From: Fidelibacterota bacterium
Lineage (GTDB): Bacteria; Fidelibacterota; Marinisomatia; SCGC-AAA003-L08; TS1B11
Assembly: GCA_020354025.1 (NCBI GenBank)
Contig: CP070638.1
Span: 1,687,243 to 1,751,242, forward strand
Direction of reading: 5' to 3'
Length of the DNA stretch: 64,000 nt
The position numbers and the translations under genes are program-made. Below the pieces are notes generated by a model. It had not been told where the DNA came from and did not search any database. It was given only the letters and a program-made list of their open reading frames with translations. Position 1 is the stretch's first letter, and every line of letters begins with the position of its first letter. Below are positions 19,234 to 28,388 of this stretch, piece after piece.

Positions 19234-19992
19234 ATGTCTCGTCGCTCTCAACAGAAATTCATTCGTACCTGGCACCGCCGTCTGGGACCCATTATCGGCA
19301 TCCAGCTGCTGCTGTGGTCCCTGGGAGGCATCTACTTCTCCTGGATAAACACCACCGCTTCCCGGGGTGATGCCGACATCACCTTGGCGCAGCCGGTGAA
19401 CCTGAAGTATGAGAACTACCTGGCCTCCATTGCGCCGCTGATACGCAACAGCCAGCTGGCGTGGGTGCAGGATATCCAGCTGGGCAAGCTGCTCAACATC
19501 CCCGTCTATCGTATCATCCAGGACGACCGCCACACCGAGACCTACAACGCCATTACCGGCGAGCAGCTTTCCCCCCTCGACCGCGCTACCGCCGCGGCGG
19601 TGGCCAGCGCCGACCTCGCTTCCGAAGTGCAGGTTCACAAGGTAGAGAAGATTGCGGAGCAGGGTGGCGGGTACCGGGGACCGGTCCCCGCCTGGAAAGT
19701 TACCTTCGATGACTGGAAAGCCACCACCGTTTACATCAGCGCGGGCACCGGCCGAGTGACCGCCCGCGGAAATTTCCTCTGGCAGATCTACGGCTTCCTG
19801 TGGTGGCTGCCCTTCGGGAACGACCCTGCCGGTGAGCAAACCCGTGTCTGGATCATCCGGGCTACTTCCGTCCTGGGTCTGGTGACCATCGCTTCGGGCT
19901 TTTTCCTGTGGTACCTCACAACTCCCCTCAGCCGGCAAACCGGAAAGAAAAAGAAAAGCCCCCGGAAAAAATCGAGAGCGAAAACCCGATGA
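19234..19992 (+). CDS. PepSY-associated membrane protein
   Basis: The protein has 252 residues. The N-terminus RTWHRRLGPIIGIQLLLWSLGGIYFSW carries the short membrane helix of PepSY_TM-type proteins. About 150 residues of extracytoplasmic PepSY-like sequence follow, including VYRIIQDDRHTETYNAITGE and TAAAVASADL. The second membrane helix (ATSVLGLVTIASGFFLWYL) is near residue 220, and the C-terminus is strongly basic. Such proteins act in iron uptake or as redox and peptidase-inhibitory membrane proteins; which role applies here is not clear. It stands alone, 157 bases after a terminator-bearing gene. Confidence 0.8.
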   Translation: MSRRSQQKFIRTWHRRLGPIIGIQLLLWSLGGIYFSWINTTASRGDADITLAQPVNLKYENYLASIAPLIRNSQLAWVQDIQLGKLLNIPVYRIIQDDRHTETYNAITGEQLSPLDRATAAAVASADLASEVQVHKVEKIAEQGGGYRGPVPAWKVTFDDWKATTVYISAGTGRVTARGNFLWQIYGFLWWLPFGNDPAGEQTRVWIIRATSVLGLVTIASGFFLWYLTTPLSRQTGKKKKSPRKKSRAKTR

Positions 19993-20048
19993 TCACTTCT
20001 TTACTCAGGTGAAGCTAGTCTATAGGCTATAAATCTTCAATTAACAAG

Positions 20049-20567
20049 CTACAATCCCTGGCACCCTTCCAGCTCCACCAGGGGAGCTCCTTTCTCCACT
20101 GCGTCGCCCGGTGAGACGTGCACAACCGCAACCCTGCCGCTCTTAGGCGCGGCGATCTCGTTCTCCATTTTCATGGCCTCAAGGATCAGCAACTGTTCTC
20201 CCGCGTCAACTTCAGCTCCCACTGCTACGGCCACAGACGTGATCAGGCCGGGAATCGGCGCCGTTACCTCGCCGCTGTGATCGCTCGTAGCGTCTTTCAA
20301 GCCCAGATTCTCAATGATCAGGTCCAGCTCATCGCGCAGGCGCACATGGTAGGTGCGCCGGCGAAGGTCCACCAGGTAGCCGTCCCGGCTGGGCCGTACG
20401 GACAGGTGGTGGGACCGGCCGTCCACCAGGAGAGAATAGGAGGATTGAGAGAGCTGCACCAGATCCAGTTGGGGTGCATGATCGGCAATCTCCACCACTG
20501 GCTGCCCGTTCTCGCGCCTCATTTTTAGACGTATGTCGCGGTCACCGACGGTGGCCAGGAAGATCAT
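20049..20567 (-). CDS. Biotin carboxyl carrier protein
   Basis: This carrier swings carboxybiotin between biotin carboxylase and a carboxyltransferase. The 172-residue chain ends in a biotinyl domain with EAMKMENEI, where K133 is the biotinylation site. The first ~95 residues form a beta-rich part that is longer than in AccB (RDIRLKMRRENG, DGYLVDLRRRTYHVRLRDEL). The start overlaps the stop of the biotin carboxylase gene in an ATGA arrangement. That arrangement and the extended N-terminus resemble the detached alpha chain of propionyl- or acetyl-CoA carboxylases. No carboxyltransferase gene is next to it. Confidence 0.9.
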   Translation of the reverse strand: MIFLATVGDRDIRLKMRRENGQPVVEIADHAPQLDLVQLSQSSYSLLVDGRSHHLSVRPSRDGYLVDLRRRTYHVRLRDELDLIIENLGLKDATSDHSGEVTAPIPGLITSVAVAVGAEVDAGEQLLILEAMKMENEIAAPKSGRVAVVHVSPGDAVEKGAPLVELEGCQGL

Positions 20568-22072
20568 TGCGACACCTGTCTCTCCCGGCCTAGGCGCACC
20601 CAGTCCGATTTAGCGGATCGGGAGTCGGTGCGGTCCGAAGTTGTCGGCCTGCGGGCAGCGGCGAACAGAGCGGCTCCCAGGACCGCCGCTTCACCCAGAT
20701 GATTTGTCTCCTCTTCCGACCAGGATACCAGTTCGGGCAGATAATCGCTGATGAAACTGGTGCAGTAATTGCCTTCCATGAAAGCCGGGTGGTTCATGAC
20801 AGCCATGCAGAAGGGGACCGTGGTCCGTACTCCGATTATCCGTAGCTCCTCTAGAGCGCGGACCATACGGCGCACCGCCTCCGGGCGAGTCCTTCCCCAA
20901 GCGCACAGCTTGCCCAGGATCGGATCATAGTAGGGGGTAATCTCCAGCCCTTGGCGGATACCGTGATCAAGGCGTACGCCCATGCCGCTGGGAGCGGATA
21001 GCTCCAGCACATTGCCGGTTGAGGGGGCGAAGCTCTCAAATCCGTCCTCGGCGTAGATGCGGCATTCGAGGGCATAGCCCCGGGGCTGGATGTCATCCTG
21101 ATCAAACGATAGGGACTCTCCCGAGGCTACTCGGAGCTGCTCGGCCACCAGGTCTAGGCCGGTTACCAGCTCCGTTATGGGGTGCTCCACCTGCAGGCGG
21201 GTATTCATTTCCAGGAAATAGTAATTCTGGTCCCCGTCGACTAGGAACTCCACGGTGCCGGCACTCAAATAGTGGCAGGCTGCGGCGATCTTGACGGATA
21301 GGGCACTCAGCTGCTCCCGGACTTCGGGTGCTATGAAAGGTGATGGTGTCTCCTCGATGATTTTCTGGTAGCGGCGCTGGATGGAGCATTCCCGCTCGCC
21401 CAGGCTAACAACCCTCCCATGGCTATCAGCGAATATTTGGATTTCCACGTGATGGGGCTGGCCCAGCACTTTCTCCACGTAGACCCGGTCATCGGCGAAG
21501 GCGCTGGCAGCCTCTGACCGGGCTCGCTCAAAAGCCGTGGGGAGTTCGTCGGCTACGGTCACCACCCGCATGCCCTTGCCGCCACCGCCACCGGCCGCCT
21601 TGATGAGGACTGGGTAGCCCACCTCCGTAGCGGTCTTTTCTGCGGCAGCCAGGTCAGTCACAGGCTCTATACTGCCGGGTACGACGGGCGCACCCACCTC
21701 CAGGGCCAGTCGCCGGGCTGCCACCTTATCACCCATCTGCTCCAGAGTCTCCGGGCCGGGGCCGATCCAGGTCAGACCGGTATTCAGTACCGACCGGGCA
21801 AAACCGGCGTTTTCTGACAGAAAACCATAACCGGGATGGATGGCGTCTGCGCCGGTGCTGCGGGCCGCTTCCAGAATATTGGTCACATTCAGGTAGGATT
21901 CGACAGAAGGCGGCGGCCCGATGCAGATCGCCTCGTCAGCCATCAGCACGTGGGGAGCGCTGCGATCAGCCTCGGAGTAGACCGCCACCGCCGGAATATC
22001 CAGCTCACGGCAGCTGCGTATCACCCGCACGGCAATCTCCCCCCGGTTGGCGATGAGGAGCTTTTTAATCAC
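20564..22072 (-). CDS. accC: Biotin carboxylase (acyl-CoA carboxylase alpha chain, AccC-like)
   Basis: The enzyme carboxylates biotin on the carrier protein with ATP and bicarbonate. It has 502 residues, a normal size for a separate biotin carboxylase. The N-terminal domain starts IKKLLIANRGEIAVRVIRSC. The ATP-grasp part contains the glycine loop KAAGGGGGKGMRVV around residue 160, then ECSIQRRYQKIIEETPSP and FLEMNTRLQVEHPITE (the catalytic region). The C-terminal domain includes GYALECRIYAEDG. A ~35-residue tail beyond the usual end is rich in alanine and arginine. It is followed by BCCP with a 4-base overlap. Acetyl-CoA versus propionyl-CoA use depends on the unlinked carboxyltransferase. 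Confidence 0.95.
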   Translation of the reverse strand: MIKKLLIANRGEIAVRVIRSCRELDIPAVAVYSEADRSAPHVLMADEAICIGPPPSVESYLNVTNILEAARSTGADAIHPGYGFLSENAGFARSVLNTGLTWIGPGPETLEQMGDKVAARRLALEVGAPVVPGSIEPVTDLAAAEKTATEVGYPVLIKAAGGGGGKGMRVVTVADELPTAFERARSEAASAFADDRVYVEKVLGQPHHVEIQIFADSHGRVVSLGERECSIQRRYQKIIEETPSPFIAPEVREQLSALSVKIAAACHYLSAGTVEFLVDGDQNYYFLEMNTRLQVEHPITELVTGLDLVAEQLRVASGESLSFDQDDIQPRGYALECRIYAEDGFESFAPSTGNVLELSAPSGMGVRLDHGIRQGLEITPYYDPILGKLCAWGRTRPEAVRRMVRALEELRIIGVRTTVPFCMAVMNHPAFMEGNYCTSFISDYLPELVSWSEEETNHLGEAAVLGAALFAAARRPTTSDRTDSRSAKSDWVRLGRERQVSQ

Positions 22073-22139
22073 TTCACGTTGAGTTTAGGGACAAGGACTG
22101 GGGAATGCAAATCTAAGGGGAAGTATGCTTTTCTGGCGC

Positions 22140-23012
22140 TTATGATCCCCCTGTCTCCCGCTGCACCAGGGTCTCCACCGCCTCCCTGAGCCGGTAGGTG
22201 ATAGCATAATCCGAGTCGTGGAAGCCGTCCCAGGTGCAGGGACAAACCCCGATACCGGTGCTGGAAATGAAGGCCTCGTCCATGCGGTTGACCTCATCGG
22301 CCCGGACAGGGGATATATCCACCTCCAGTCCCAGGTCGTTGGCCAGCTCAAGGATCAGATCCCGGGTAACTCCCGGCAGGATACCCAGGGACACGTCCGC
22401 TGTGCGCAACGTGCTGCCCTGGACGAAAAAGATGTTGCGGATGGCGCACTCGGTGACCAGCCCGTCCCGATTCACAAACACCGGCTCATACGCGCCCTGG
22501 GCTACCGCATCCCCGATAGCCAGCATATTCCCCAGATAGGTCATGGACTTGAGGGCTGGGACCATACGGCCGATGGGATAGTTGTCCTCCTTGATATAGA
22601 CGACCTTTACCGGCAAAGTAAGCTCAGCGTCGGCGAATCGGAATCCGATATATAGGTTGGAGGGTCCCTGGTGCTTCCAGGGCACATTCTCCAGGGTTCC
22701 CCGGGTGCACATAAGACGCAGGAGGGTATCCCGCAGGTTGTTCAGCTCTACCGCCTCCTCCATGAGGGCCACCACCTGGTTATCCGGCAAGGGGAAATCG
22801 ATCTTGAGGACCTTCATCCCCTCCCGCATTCGTGCCAGGTGCTTGTAGGGGCGGAAGATGGTGCCGTTTGCTGCCCGCAGGGTCTCGAACAATCCGTCGC
22901 CATACCAGAAACCGCTGTCCATAAAGGGGACGGTGGCTTCATTCAGACGCACCCATTCCCCATTGATGTATACGATCGGGTCTTGGAGCGCAGTTGGTCG
23001 TCGTGGTGACAT
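22140..23012 (-). CDS. Class IV aminotransferase (branched-chain or D-amino acid type)
   Basis: This is a PLP-dependent fold-type IV enzyme of 290 residues. Conserved parts are DSGFWYGDGLFETLRAANG near the N-terminus, the lysine region around ALKSMTYLGNMLA (lysine near residue 165), and TECAIRNIFFVQGSTL followed by ILPGVTRDLILELA. It could be a branched-chain amino acid aminotransferase, a D-alanine aminotransferase or 4-amino-4-deoxychorismate lyase, and I cannot separate these with confidence. The ATG at 23012 is preferred to an upstream TTG at 23033 inside the neighbouring gene. It sits just after the DHH-like gene, with no clear functional link. Confidence 0.85.
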   Translation of the reverse strand: MSPRRPTALQDPIVYINGEWVRLNEATVPFMDSGFWYGDGLFETLRAANGTIFRPYKHLARMREGMKVLKIDFPLPDNQVVALMEEAVELNNLRDTLLRLMCTRGTLENVPWKHQGPSNLYIGFRFADAELTLPVKVVYIKEDNYPIGRMVPALKSMTYLGNMLAIGDAVAQGAYEPVFVNRDGLVTECAIRNIFFVQGSTLRTADVSLGILPGVTRDLILELANDLGLEVDISPVRADEVNRMDEAFISSTGIGVCPCTWDGFHDSDYAITYRLREAVETLVQRETGGS

Positions 23013-23016
23013 ATCT

Positions 23017-23943
23017 TTATGCCTGCCAGTCAAGGCGGGTAAAGTTAATGGTATTGCGGTTGGTGATGGCGTAGGAAAAAATCCCTCTCCTGATGAGATT
23101 CTCAGGAAAATCCTTTGATGCTAGCGATTTCAGCGAAGCTGTGGTACGGCGCCCTTCAATACGGTCAGTGATGACCGACGCTTCGGGCGGAGACCATTTG
23201 AGATAGGTTCCCGCCAGACTATACACATTGAGGATGACATCCTCGTCCCAGTCGGGATTGAACCGCAGCTGCCCGCCCTTCAGCCCGAAGTGATGACTGC
23301 TGGTACAATCCTGGGAGTTGTATACTCCCAGGTGCTCCAGCTGCGCGTGGAGCTGGTCTCGCATGCGTTCCTCGAATCGCTCCGAGTCTACCTGATAGAA
23401 CAACCAACGCCAGTCGTAGCCGGGAAGGCGTTGCCGCCAGCTGCGGCAGTTATCGCCGTAATGCTGGTAGTTGATCCAGCTGGAATCGGCATGGAGCACC
23501 AGCAGCCGGGCTAACAGGTCCCGGCGAAGGGGAACATTGTGCAGCCACAGGAGAAAGACGATGGTAGAGAAGGGATATTTACTGGTAAAGGCATCAGCGC
23601 CTATACCCGCCAGGAGGTTCGGATTACAGAGGCAGCTGAGCGAGGTCGGCGTGCCCCCGGTAAGTGTTAGAATGTGGTGCCCCAGGGCCGGGCAATCCGG
23701 CCAACAGATATCAAGGTCAACCCAGACCAGCCGATTCCTTTGTTGATCGGTCATGGTTGAGAGCCAGAGGGTAGCGTTGTCGTAGTAGCCGGTTACCTGC
23801 CAGCCCAGGTGGTGATGCAGGAAAGCCGCCGACAGCAACCCGTCCACATCGGCAGAGATCACCATCGGCCGGTCCCGGTCCTGCAGCCAGGGAGAGCGCT
23901 GGAAAACCTCCTCGCGGCTCAACGGCGCGACGGACATAGTCAC
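23017..23943 (-). CDS. DHH-like phosphoesterase-fold protein overlapping a DNA methyltransferase
   Basis: I do not recognise a named family. The 308-residue protein has three features in the order expected of DHH-superfamily phosphoesterases (RecJ, exopolyphosphatase-like). First is an N-terminal ISADVDGLLSAAFL (aspartates at 32 and 34), then VWVDLDICW (75-80), then PALGHHIL (histidines 89 and 90). The middle is rich in tryptophan and tyrosine, and the C-terminus has NPDWDEDVILNVYSL. No DHHA1 glycine-rich segment is obvious. Its ATG overlaps the stop of the methyltransferase gene (ATGA), so the two are co-translated. A nuclease or phosphodiesterase working with the methyltransferase is an inference. 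Confidence 0.6.
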   Translation of the reverse strand: MTMSVAPLSREEVFQRSPWLQDRDRPMVISADVDGLLSAAFLHHHLGWQVTGYYDNATLWLSTMTDQQRNRLVWVDLDICWPDCPALGHHILTLTGGTPTSLSCLCNPNLLAGIGADAFTSKYPFSTIVFLLWLHNVPLRRDLLARLLVLHADSSWINYQHYGDNCRSWRQRLPGYDWRWLFYQVDSERFEERMRDQLHAQLEHLGVYNSQDCTSSHHFGLKGGQLRFNPDWDEDVILNVYSLAGTYLKWSPPEASVITDRIEGRRTTASLKSLASKDFPENLIRRGIFSYAITNRNTINFTRLDWQA

Positions 23944-25184
23944 CAGTCAACAGTAGGATGGTTGGTAGCGGGACCATCACCCTTGCACAACACCAGGATC
24001 CGGTCCACGGCGGTGGCCTGCCCCCGGGTCTCGTTCCAGATTTTGGTAACCTTGGCGCTGTCGGCGATGGCGTCAGGTACGATGTCCACCAGGCGCAAAC
24101 CGGTTTGCTTGGCCACCGCTTCCCAGACCGCTGCCGCCAGGTTAATTGGGGGTTCTCCCTTTTTTGCCACATCGCCGATGACCAGGGCTGCTACCCCGCC
24201 GGACTGCATGAGACGCTCCAGCTGCCGGATGGTGTCCCCCATGAACTCCAGGTAGGCCGGCAGGGCGTGTCCGTCGTCCAGGTTATGGTCAACCTCCGTA
24301 ACAGGCACGTCCAGGAACCACAGCCGGATCCAGTTGTACAGCCCGTACTTGATGACCTTCAGGTACGGTGGTGATGACATTACCAGTTGGATAGATCCGG
24401 ACGGGATCACCTCATGCAGGTGGCGTACGTCTTGTTGATAAGCCAGGCCCCTGACTGGCGGGCGGCCCCGGCGGTAAAGCCGCTCTAGACGGCGACGCGT
24501 GTTGGTGAATACATCCAGGGGCAGGTATTGTAGCCCTTTATCCTGCACGTATTTGCGGATGTAGTCGGGGCTCATACTGAAAGTGTTGGGCATGTCGATG
24601 CTGAGGTAGATGGAATCGGTTCCGCTCCGTCTGTACTTGCCGTGGAGTATGCCCAGAATAGTTGCCCGGATAAATATATCCTCCCGGCTTTCGGTAAGGG
24701 CTGTTCGGAGATAGGCCAGCTGCTGCAGGGTATCGGGATGAAAAACAACGGTGATGGGATCGCTCCGCCCGGGAATCGCCGTAGCACCTCTCCGGCAGCC
24801 CTTTTCCAGTTCCCTGAGACGTGCCAGGACCGTCTGCTTTGCCGGGGGATCCACTTTGGCATGTGAGAGGACATAGGCTAGCGGATTCAGGTCATTGGCG
24901 ATACCGATCCGTCCCTCCACGCAGGCCTGGGTAGGGGTCGTGCCCCGCCCGCTGAAAGGGTCCAGCACCCGGTCCCCGGGGCGGGTGAAACGCTGGATGA
25001 AGTAGTGGGGTATGCGCGGCGGGAACATCGCCATGTAGCTGCACATGGGGTGGAAGGGGTGCCCCCAAGACTTGGAGATGCGTTTCCAGTCCGGCTTGAT
25101 GGGGGGCCTGATGCTTATAGAAGCTGTCTGGATCACGGGCAAAATGTAACTCCTGGCAGGGCGGTGGTTGAAGTCGAAAAGCAT
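23940..25184 (-). CDS. DNA amino-methyltransferase (N4-cytosine/N6-adenine type)
   Basis: The protein methylates an exocyclic amino group of DNA with S-adenosylmethionine. It has the AdoMet motif DPFSGRGTT at 75-83 and the catalytic SSPPY at 270-274, numbered from the ATG at 25184. The FxGxG-before-PPY order with a ~190-residue insert resembles alpha-class enzymes, while S-P-P-Y is common in N4-cytosine methylases. The N-terminal GHPFHPMCSYMAMFPP precedes motif I. The frame runs up to a GTG at 25214, but that codon lies inside the upstream gene's terminator, so 25184 is more likely. The next gene, overlapping by 4 bases, is DHH-like. No obvious restriction endonuclease or specificity subunit is nearby. 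Confidence 0.85.
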   Translation of the reverse strand: MLFDFNHRPARSYILPVIQTASISIRPPIKPDWKRISKSWGHPFHPMCSYMAMFPPRIPHYFIQRFTRPGDRVLDPFSGRGTTPTQACVEGRIGIANDLNPLAYVLSHAKVDPPAKQTVLARLRELEKGCRRGATAIPGRSDPITVVFHPDTLQQLAYLRTALTESREDIFIRATILGILHGKYRRSGTDSIYLSIDMPNTFSMSPDYIRKYVQDKGLQYLPLDVFTNTRRRLERLYRRGRPPVRGLAYQQDVRHLHEVIPSGSIQLVMSSPPYLKVIKYGLYNWIRLWFLDVPVTEVDHNLDDGHALPAYLEFMGDTIRQLERLMQSGGVAALVIGDVAKKGEPPINLAAAVWEAVAKQTGLRLVDIVPDAIADSAKVTKIWNETRGQATAVDRILVLCKGDGPATNHPTVDW

Positions 25185-25198
25185 GAGCTGCAGGATAT

Positions 25199-25227
25199 AA
25201 AAAAACAGGGGCACCAGTTGGCACCCC
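25199..25227 (-). terminator. Strand-specific intrinsic terminator after the DUF6588-like gene
   Basis: On the minus strand GGGGTGCC-AACT-GGTGCCCC (25227-25208) folds into an 8-pair stem with two G-U wobbles, followed by TG and seven T (25205-25199). On the plus strand the same positions would be C-A mismatches, so termination is directional. It ends transcription of the gene at 25257-26342 just before the methyltransferase. Confidence 0.75.
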
Positions 25228-25256
25228 TTTATTCTGTCAAGCCCTGGAGTTGTTCG

Positions 25257-26342
25257 CTATCGGAGAGTCAACCCGACGCCGGCGTTGATGGCTGAATACT
25301 CACCCATATTGTAATCGACATTGATACTGAGTAGCAGCAGCTTTATGCGCAGGCCCACTGTGGTGCGGAAACTGTTATCTCCATCAAGCGAAAAATCCAG
25401 TATGTTTTCACCGGTGTCAGGATTATCGACCTTTACGTCGATAGACGAGCTCTCAAGCCCGAAGCCACCGTAAAGCGTTAATACGGGGACACTCTTGCTG
25501 ACCTGCAGGTTAATAATGGAGTTCTGAGCGGTGATAAAACCGGCCAGGTCCATATTGGTGGCATAGTACCCAACGGACACGGCTGGAAATACGAGCGGGA
25601 TGGTCGGTATGAACTGGTTCAGCCCTATTTTCAGGCCATACCCACTGAAAGACAGATCTTCACCAGAATCTCCTAATGGCAATGTAAATCCCCGCAGGGT
25701 CAGTTCAGTATTTAAAGGCAATCCAAGGGAAAATTGAGGCATGGGAATGGGAAGGAATGAGAAATCGATACCCTTCGGGGTATACAGGGTAAGCTGGCTA
25801 ACGGAGCTGCCAATCTCGGAAGATAGCTGACTTACAACAGCGGATTCGAAACCGAGGTCTAAAAGCTTGGTTTCAACAGCTGAGGAAGCATAGGTTTCAC
25901 TTGGCTCGATCACATAACTCTCATTAGCCCCGAAAATGGTTGCCGATACTCGATCTTCAGCTGGATAGAGGCTGGCACCACTCAACGGGATATTGATAAG
26001 CCTGTCGGTCATTCCAGCAGGTAATGGTATTTCCTCGGGAATTTCCAGAGGCATATTAACCTCGTCCGGTATGTAGAAATCGTAAGTCAACGCTGCCTCG
26101 GGGACCGTTGTCATTGCTAGATTTATAGTGACGTCAAATCCGAGGATTTTATGTGGCCTTGCCGTATGATAGGTTCCCGAATTCATACTGGTGCCGAAGG
26201 CCGTGGAAAAGGGCCCCAAATAGCCTTTAGCATTCGTAGAGACTAAATCCTCGAGCGTTTCCTCTATGCTCTGGCCTCCTGCGGGAGTCGCCAGCGACAC
26301 AGCCATAATCGGTATCATGAGCCAGGTGATGTAGTTTTTCAT
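25257..26342 (-). CDS. Outer-membrane beta-barrel protein, DUF6588-like
   Basis: This 361-residue exported protein begins with a signal peptide (MIPIMAVSLATPAGGQ within the first 24 residues). A short helical IEETLEDLVSTNAKGYLGP follows, with FSTAFGTSMNSGTYHTARPH, a segment typical of DUF6588 proteins of FCB bacteria. The remainder alternates polar and hydrophobic residues in amphipathic strands (LPVLTLYGGFGLESS, SFRTTVGLRIKLLLLSI) and ends INAGVGLTLR, an aromatic-poor barrel terminus. It should lie in the outer membrane. Its transcript ends at a strong terminator at 25199-25227. Function is unknown. Confidence 0.75.
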   Translation of the reverse strand: MKNYITWLMIPIMAVSLATPAGGQSIEETLEDLVSTNAKGYLGPFSTAFGTSMNSGTYHTARPHKILGFDVTINLAMTTVPEAALTYDFYIPDEVNMPLEIPEEIPLPAGMTDRLINIPLSGASLYPAEDRVSATIFGANESYVIEPSETYASSAVETKLLDLGFESAVVSQLSSEIGSSVSQLTLYTPKGIDFSFLPIPMPQFSLGLPLNTELTLRGFTLPLGDSGEDLSFSGYGLKIGLNQFIPTIPLVFPAVSVGYYATNMDLAGFITAQNSIINLQVSKSVPVLTLYGGFGLESSSIDVKVDNPDTGENILDFSLDGDNSFRTTVGLRIKLLLLSINVDYNMGEYSAINAGVGLTLR

Positions 26343-26551
26343 GGTGTAAAGCTCCTTCTCATTTCGGTGTTCGACAGGTTATTTAAAAATCTCTTGCTAG
26401 CATAATTGGCGTAGTGAATCTCCTCTCCAGCTGTATGCAGCCTGCCTCAGTCTCCTAGATGGGTTAATTCTATGATCTTCACAATTGAAAAACAAGTTAA
26501 TTCCTCAGCTATCGGTTTTGATGTGCGCTACGTCAAATATTGCTTTTTCGT

Positions 26552-28171
26552 TCAATTCACCAGGATCAACCGCTCCACGCGTTCCCAGCGCTGGTCGGAT
26601 CCGGCGTCTCTGGCCCGAAACAGCAGCACGTATTGGCCAGTCCGGTAACGCACCTGGTCCACGCTGCGGGCGTCCCAGGTAACTACCCCCGCCCCCGGTA
26701 TCGGCCCCTCGTTGAAGATCGTGCCCAATCGGCGACCTGCCAGGTCGTAGATCTCCACCAGCAGGTTGATAGCGGGAAAGTGCGTAACGTAATTGATGGC
26801 CAGGATGGACTCCGGCGTATTCAGTCGTAGTGGGTTGGGTTCCAGCGTGAGCTCTGTTTTATGGAGATCCAGCAGCACGGAGTTTCTCCCGCCGGCGGTA
26901 TGACCTTGTGGCGCGGGGGATATTACCCAGGAGGTTGCCTCCTGTGATGGGGCCGTGGGACTTACTTTTTCCAGCGACCTGCCCGCGCTAGTCAGCGCGA
27001 ACAGACCGTAATCCACCTGGTCGATAACCACGGCGTTGGGATCAAGCAGGACTATTTGGTCGCCGGTATTGTTAAGGGCCGGAAAGTCCGGTACGAAGAT
27101 GACGAAGATATCTGGCAGCCATCCACCAATCCCACCGGTCGAATCACTCGTGATTACCACATAGCCACCCGACAGGAGGGTTTGTTCCGGTAGACCCGTC
27201 GAATTGCTTTGGTCACAGATATGCCAGTCCTTCAGATTGACCTCACTGGTGGTGGTGTTCACCAGCTCCACCCATTCCGGTTCGCCGGTCAGGGGAGTAT
27301 ACATGATCTCATTCACTGCAACGGATAGATCGGATGCGGCAATGGGCACCTCGATCTGGAGGCTGTTGTTGGAAGTGTCGTAGTCATCTGCCACCGTCAG
27401 ACGGATTGTTAAGGGATATAGTCCTAGAATCCCGCCCGGGACTTCCCAATCGAATGGGATTACACGGCTCTCACCCACTGATAGGGACGGAACATCCGCT
27501 GCCGCTGTATCCCCGGCCAGAAGCTGGCCTCCCGCCTTAGCCAGACCATAATTGGTAACGGTTGCCGTCATAGCAAAGCCCCTTGGAGCCGGCACTGCCT
27601 GCCAGTCTAGGGCGTCAAGACCGAGGTCTGTTACCTGGCCAGCCACTGAATTAAGGCCGCCGGGCGTGCCATGTAGCGATATGCTGGAGCGCCAGTTTCC
27701 GGGCAGCGTACAGTCATCCGGGACGACCTTCTCTAGGGAATAACCCGGCACGATGTCCTGTTCCCAGCCCATCATATCAACTGTATCTCCAAGGGCGTTG
27801 ATTAGAAACAGGGTGTCACCAGCGTTACCCAGGCCGTTGCCGATCTGGTTGTCATCAACAAATAGAATTAGGGCGTTGCCGGGGATCAGCTCATGATAGG
27901 ATCCATCGGTTGTGTCATAGTCAGTCTCGAAGATAACGCCATAAGCCCCGGGTTCCAGTAAAAGCCGGTCTCCCCGAATTGGGTCCGGCTTATGGTACGC
28001 ATAGAGATCTGCGAGGGACCAACCGGTAAGGTCGATCACGGTATCGCCCAGATTAACCAGTTCGACAAACTCGGCATCCTCGGAATCTTCGTGGGGATGA
28101 AACATCACCTCTGAAATCACCATCGGCCCGCAGAGACTCGACGCCGCCAACAGCAATCCCATAGTTGTCAA
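26552..28171 (-). CDS. Secreted lamin-tail-domain protein with C-terminal FlgD-like domain
   Basis: The 539-residue exported protein carries two lamin tail domains. The first is SEVMFHPHEDSEDAEFVELVN onward (residues ~19-125) and the second starts VNEIMYTPLTGEPEWVELVN (residues ~290-390). A CARDB-like Ig stretch lies between them (GLYPLTIRLTVADDYDTSNN). The last ~85 residues resemble a FlgD/sorting domain (LVEIYDLAGRRLGTIFNEG, VTWDARS, TGQYVLLFRA). I kept a TTG start at 28171 because AGGA lies 10 bases before it; the ATG at 28162 is possible. The short hydrophobic N-terminus acts as signal peptide. It is probably cell-surface bound. Confidence 0.8.
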   Translation of the reverse strand: MTTMGLLLAASSLCGPMVISEVMFHPHEDSEDAEFVELVNLGDTVIDLTGWSLADLYAYHKPDPIRGDRLLLEPGAYGVIFETDYDTTDGSYHELIPGNALILFVDDNQIGNGLGNAGDTLFLINALGDTVDMMGWEQDIVPGYSLEKVVPDDCTLPGNWRSSISLHGTPGGLNSVAGQVTDLGLDALDWQAVPAPRGFAMTATVTNYGLAKAGGQLLAGDTAAADVPSLSVGESRVIPFDWEVPGGILGLYPLTIRLTVADDYDTSNNSLQIEVPIAASDLSVAVNEIMYTPLTGEPEWVELVNTTTSEVNLKDWHICDQSNSTGLPEQTLLSGGYVVITSDSTGGIGGWLPDIFVIFVPDFPALNNTGDQIVLLDPNAVVIDQVDYGLFALTSAGRSLEKVSPTAPSQEATSWVISPAPQGHTAGGRNSVLLDLHKTELTLEPNPLRLNTPESILAINYVTHFPAINLLVEIYDLAGRRLGTIFNEGPIPGAGVVTWDARSVDQVRYRTGQYVLLFRARDAGSDQRWERVERLILVN

Positions 28172-28388
28172 AAGGGTATAATCCTCACATATGTAATAGA
28201 TGACACGCCAATCAATGTACGATACTGGAATCAGATTGACAAGAAATCATTGCCCGGCGGTTTTGCCAGCAAGGCCAGGCGGATAATTTAAAAATATGGA
28301 TCAGCCCCGACTTGGTGTTGGCAATAGCCTTGGGTTTTCGTATCTTTGGAAGTAATCGGATTAATCTGAAAAGGCCGAAAAGAAGTAA

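Noticed and set aside
25184-25214. GTG at 25214 as start of the methyltransferase
   Set aside because: It lies within the preceding gene's terminator hairpin, and the extra ten residues are encoded mainly by the T-run.
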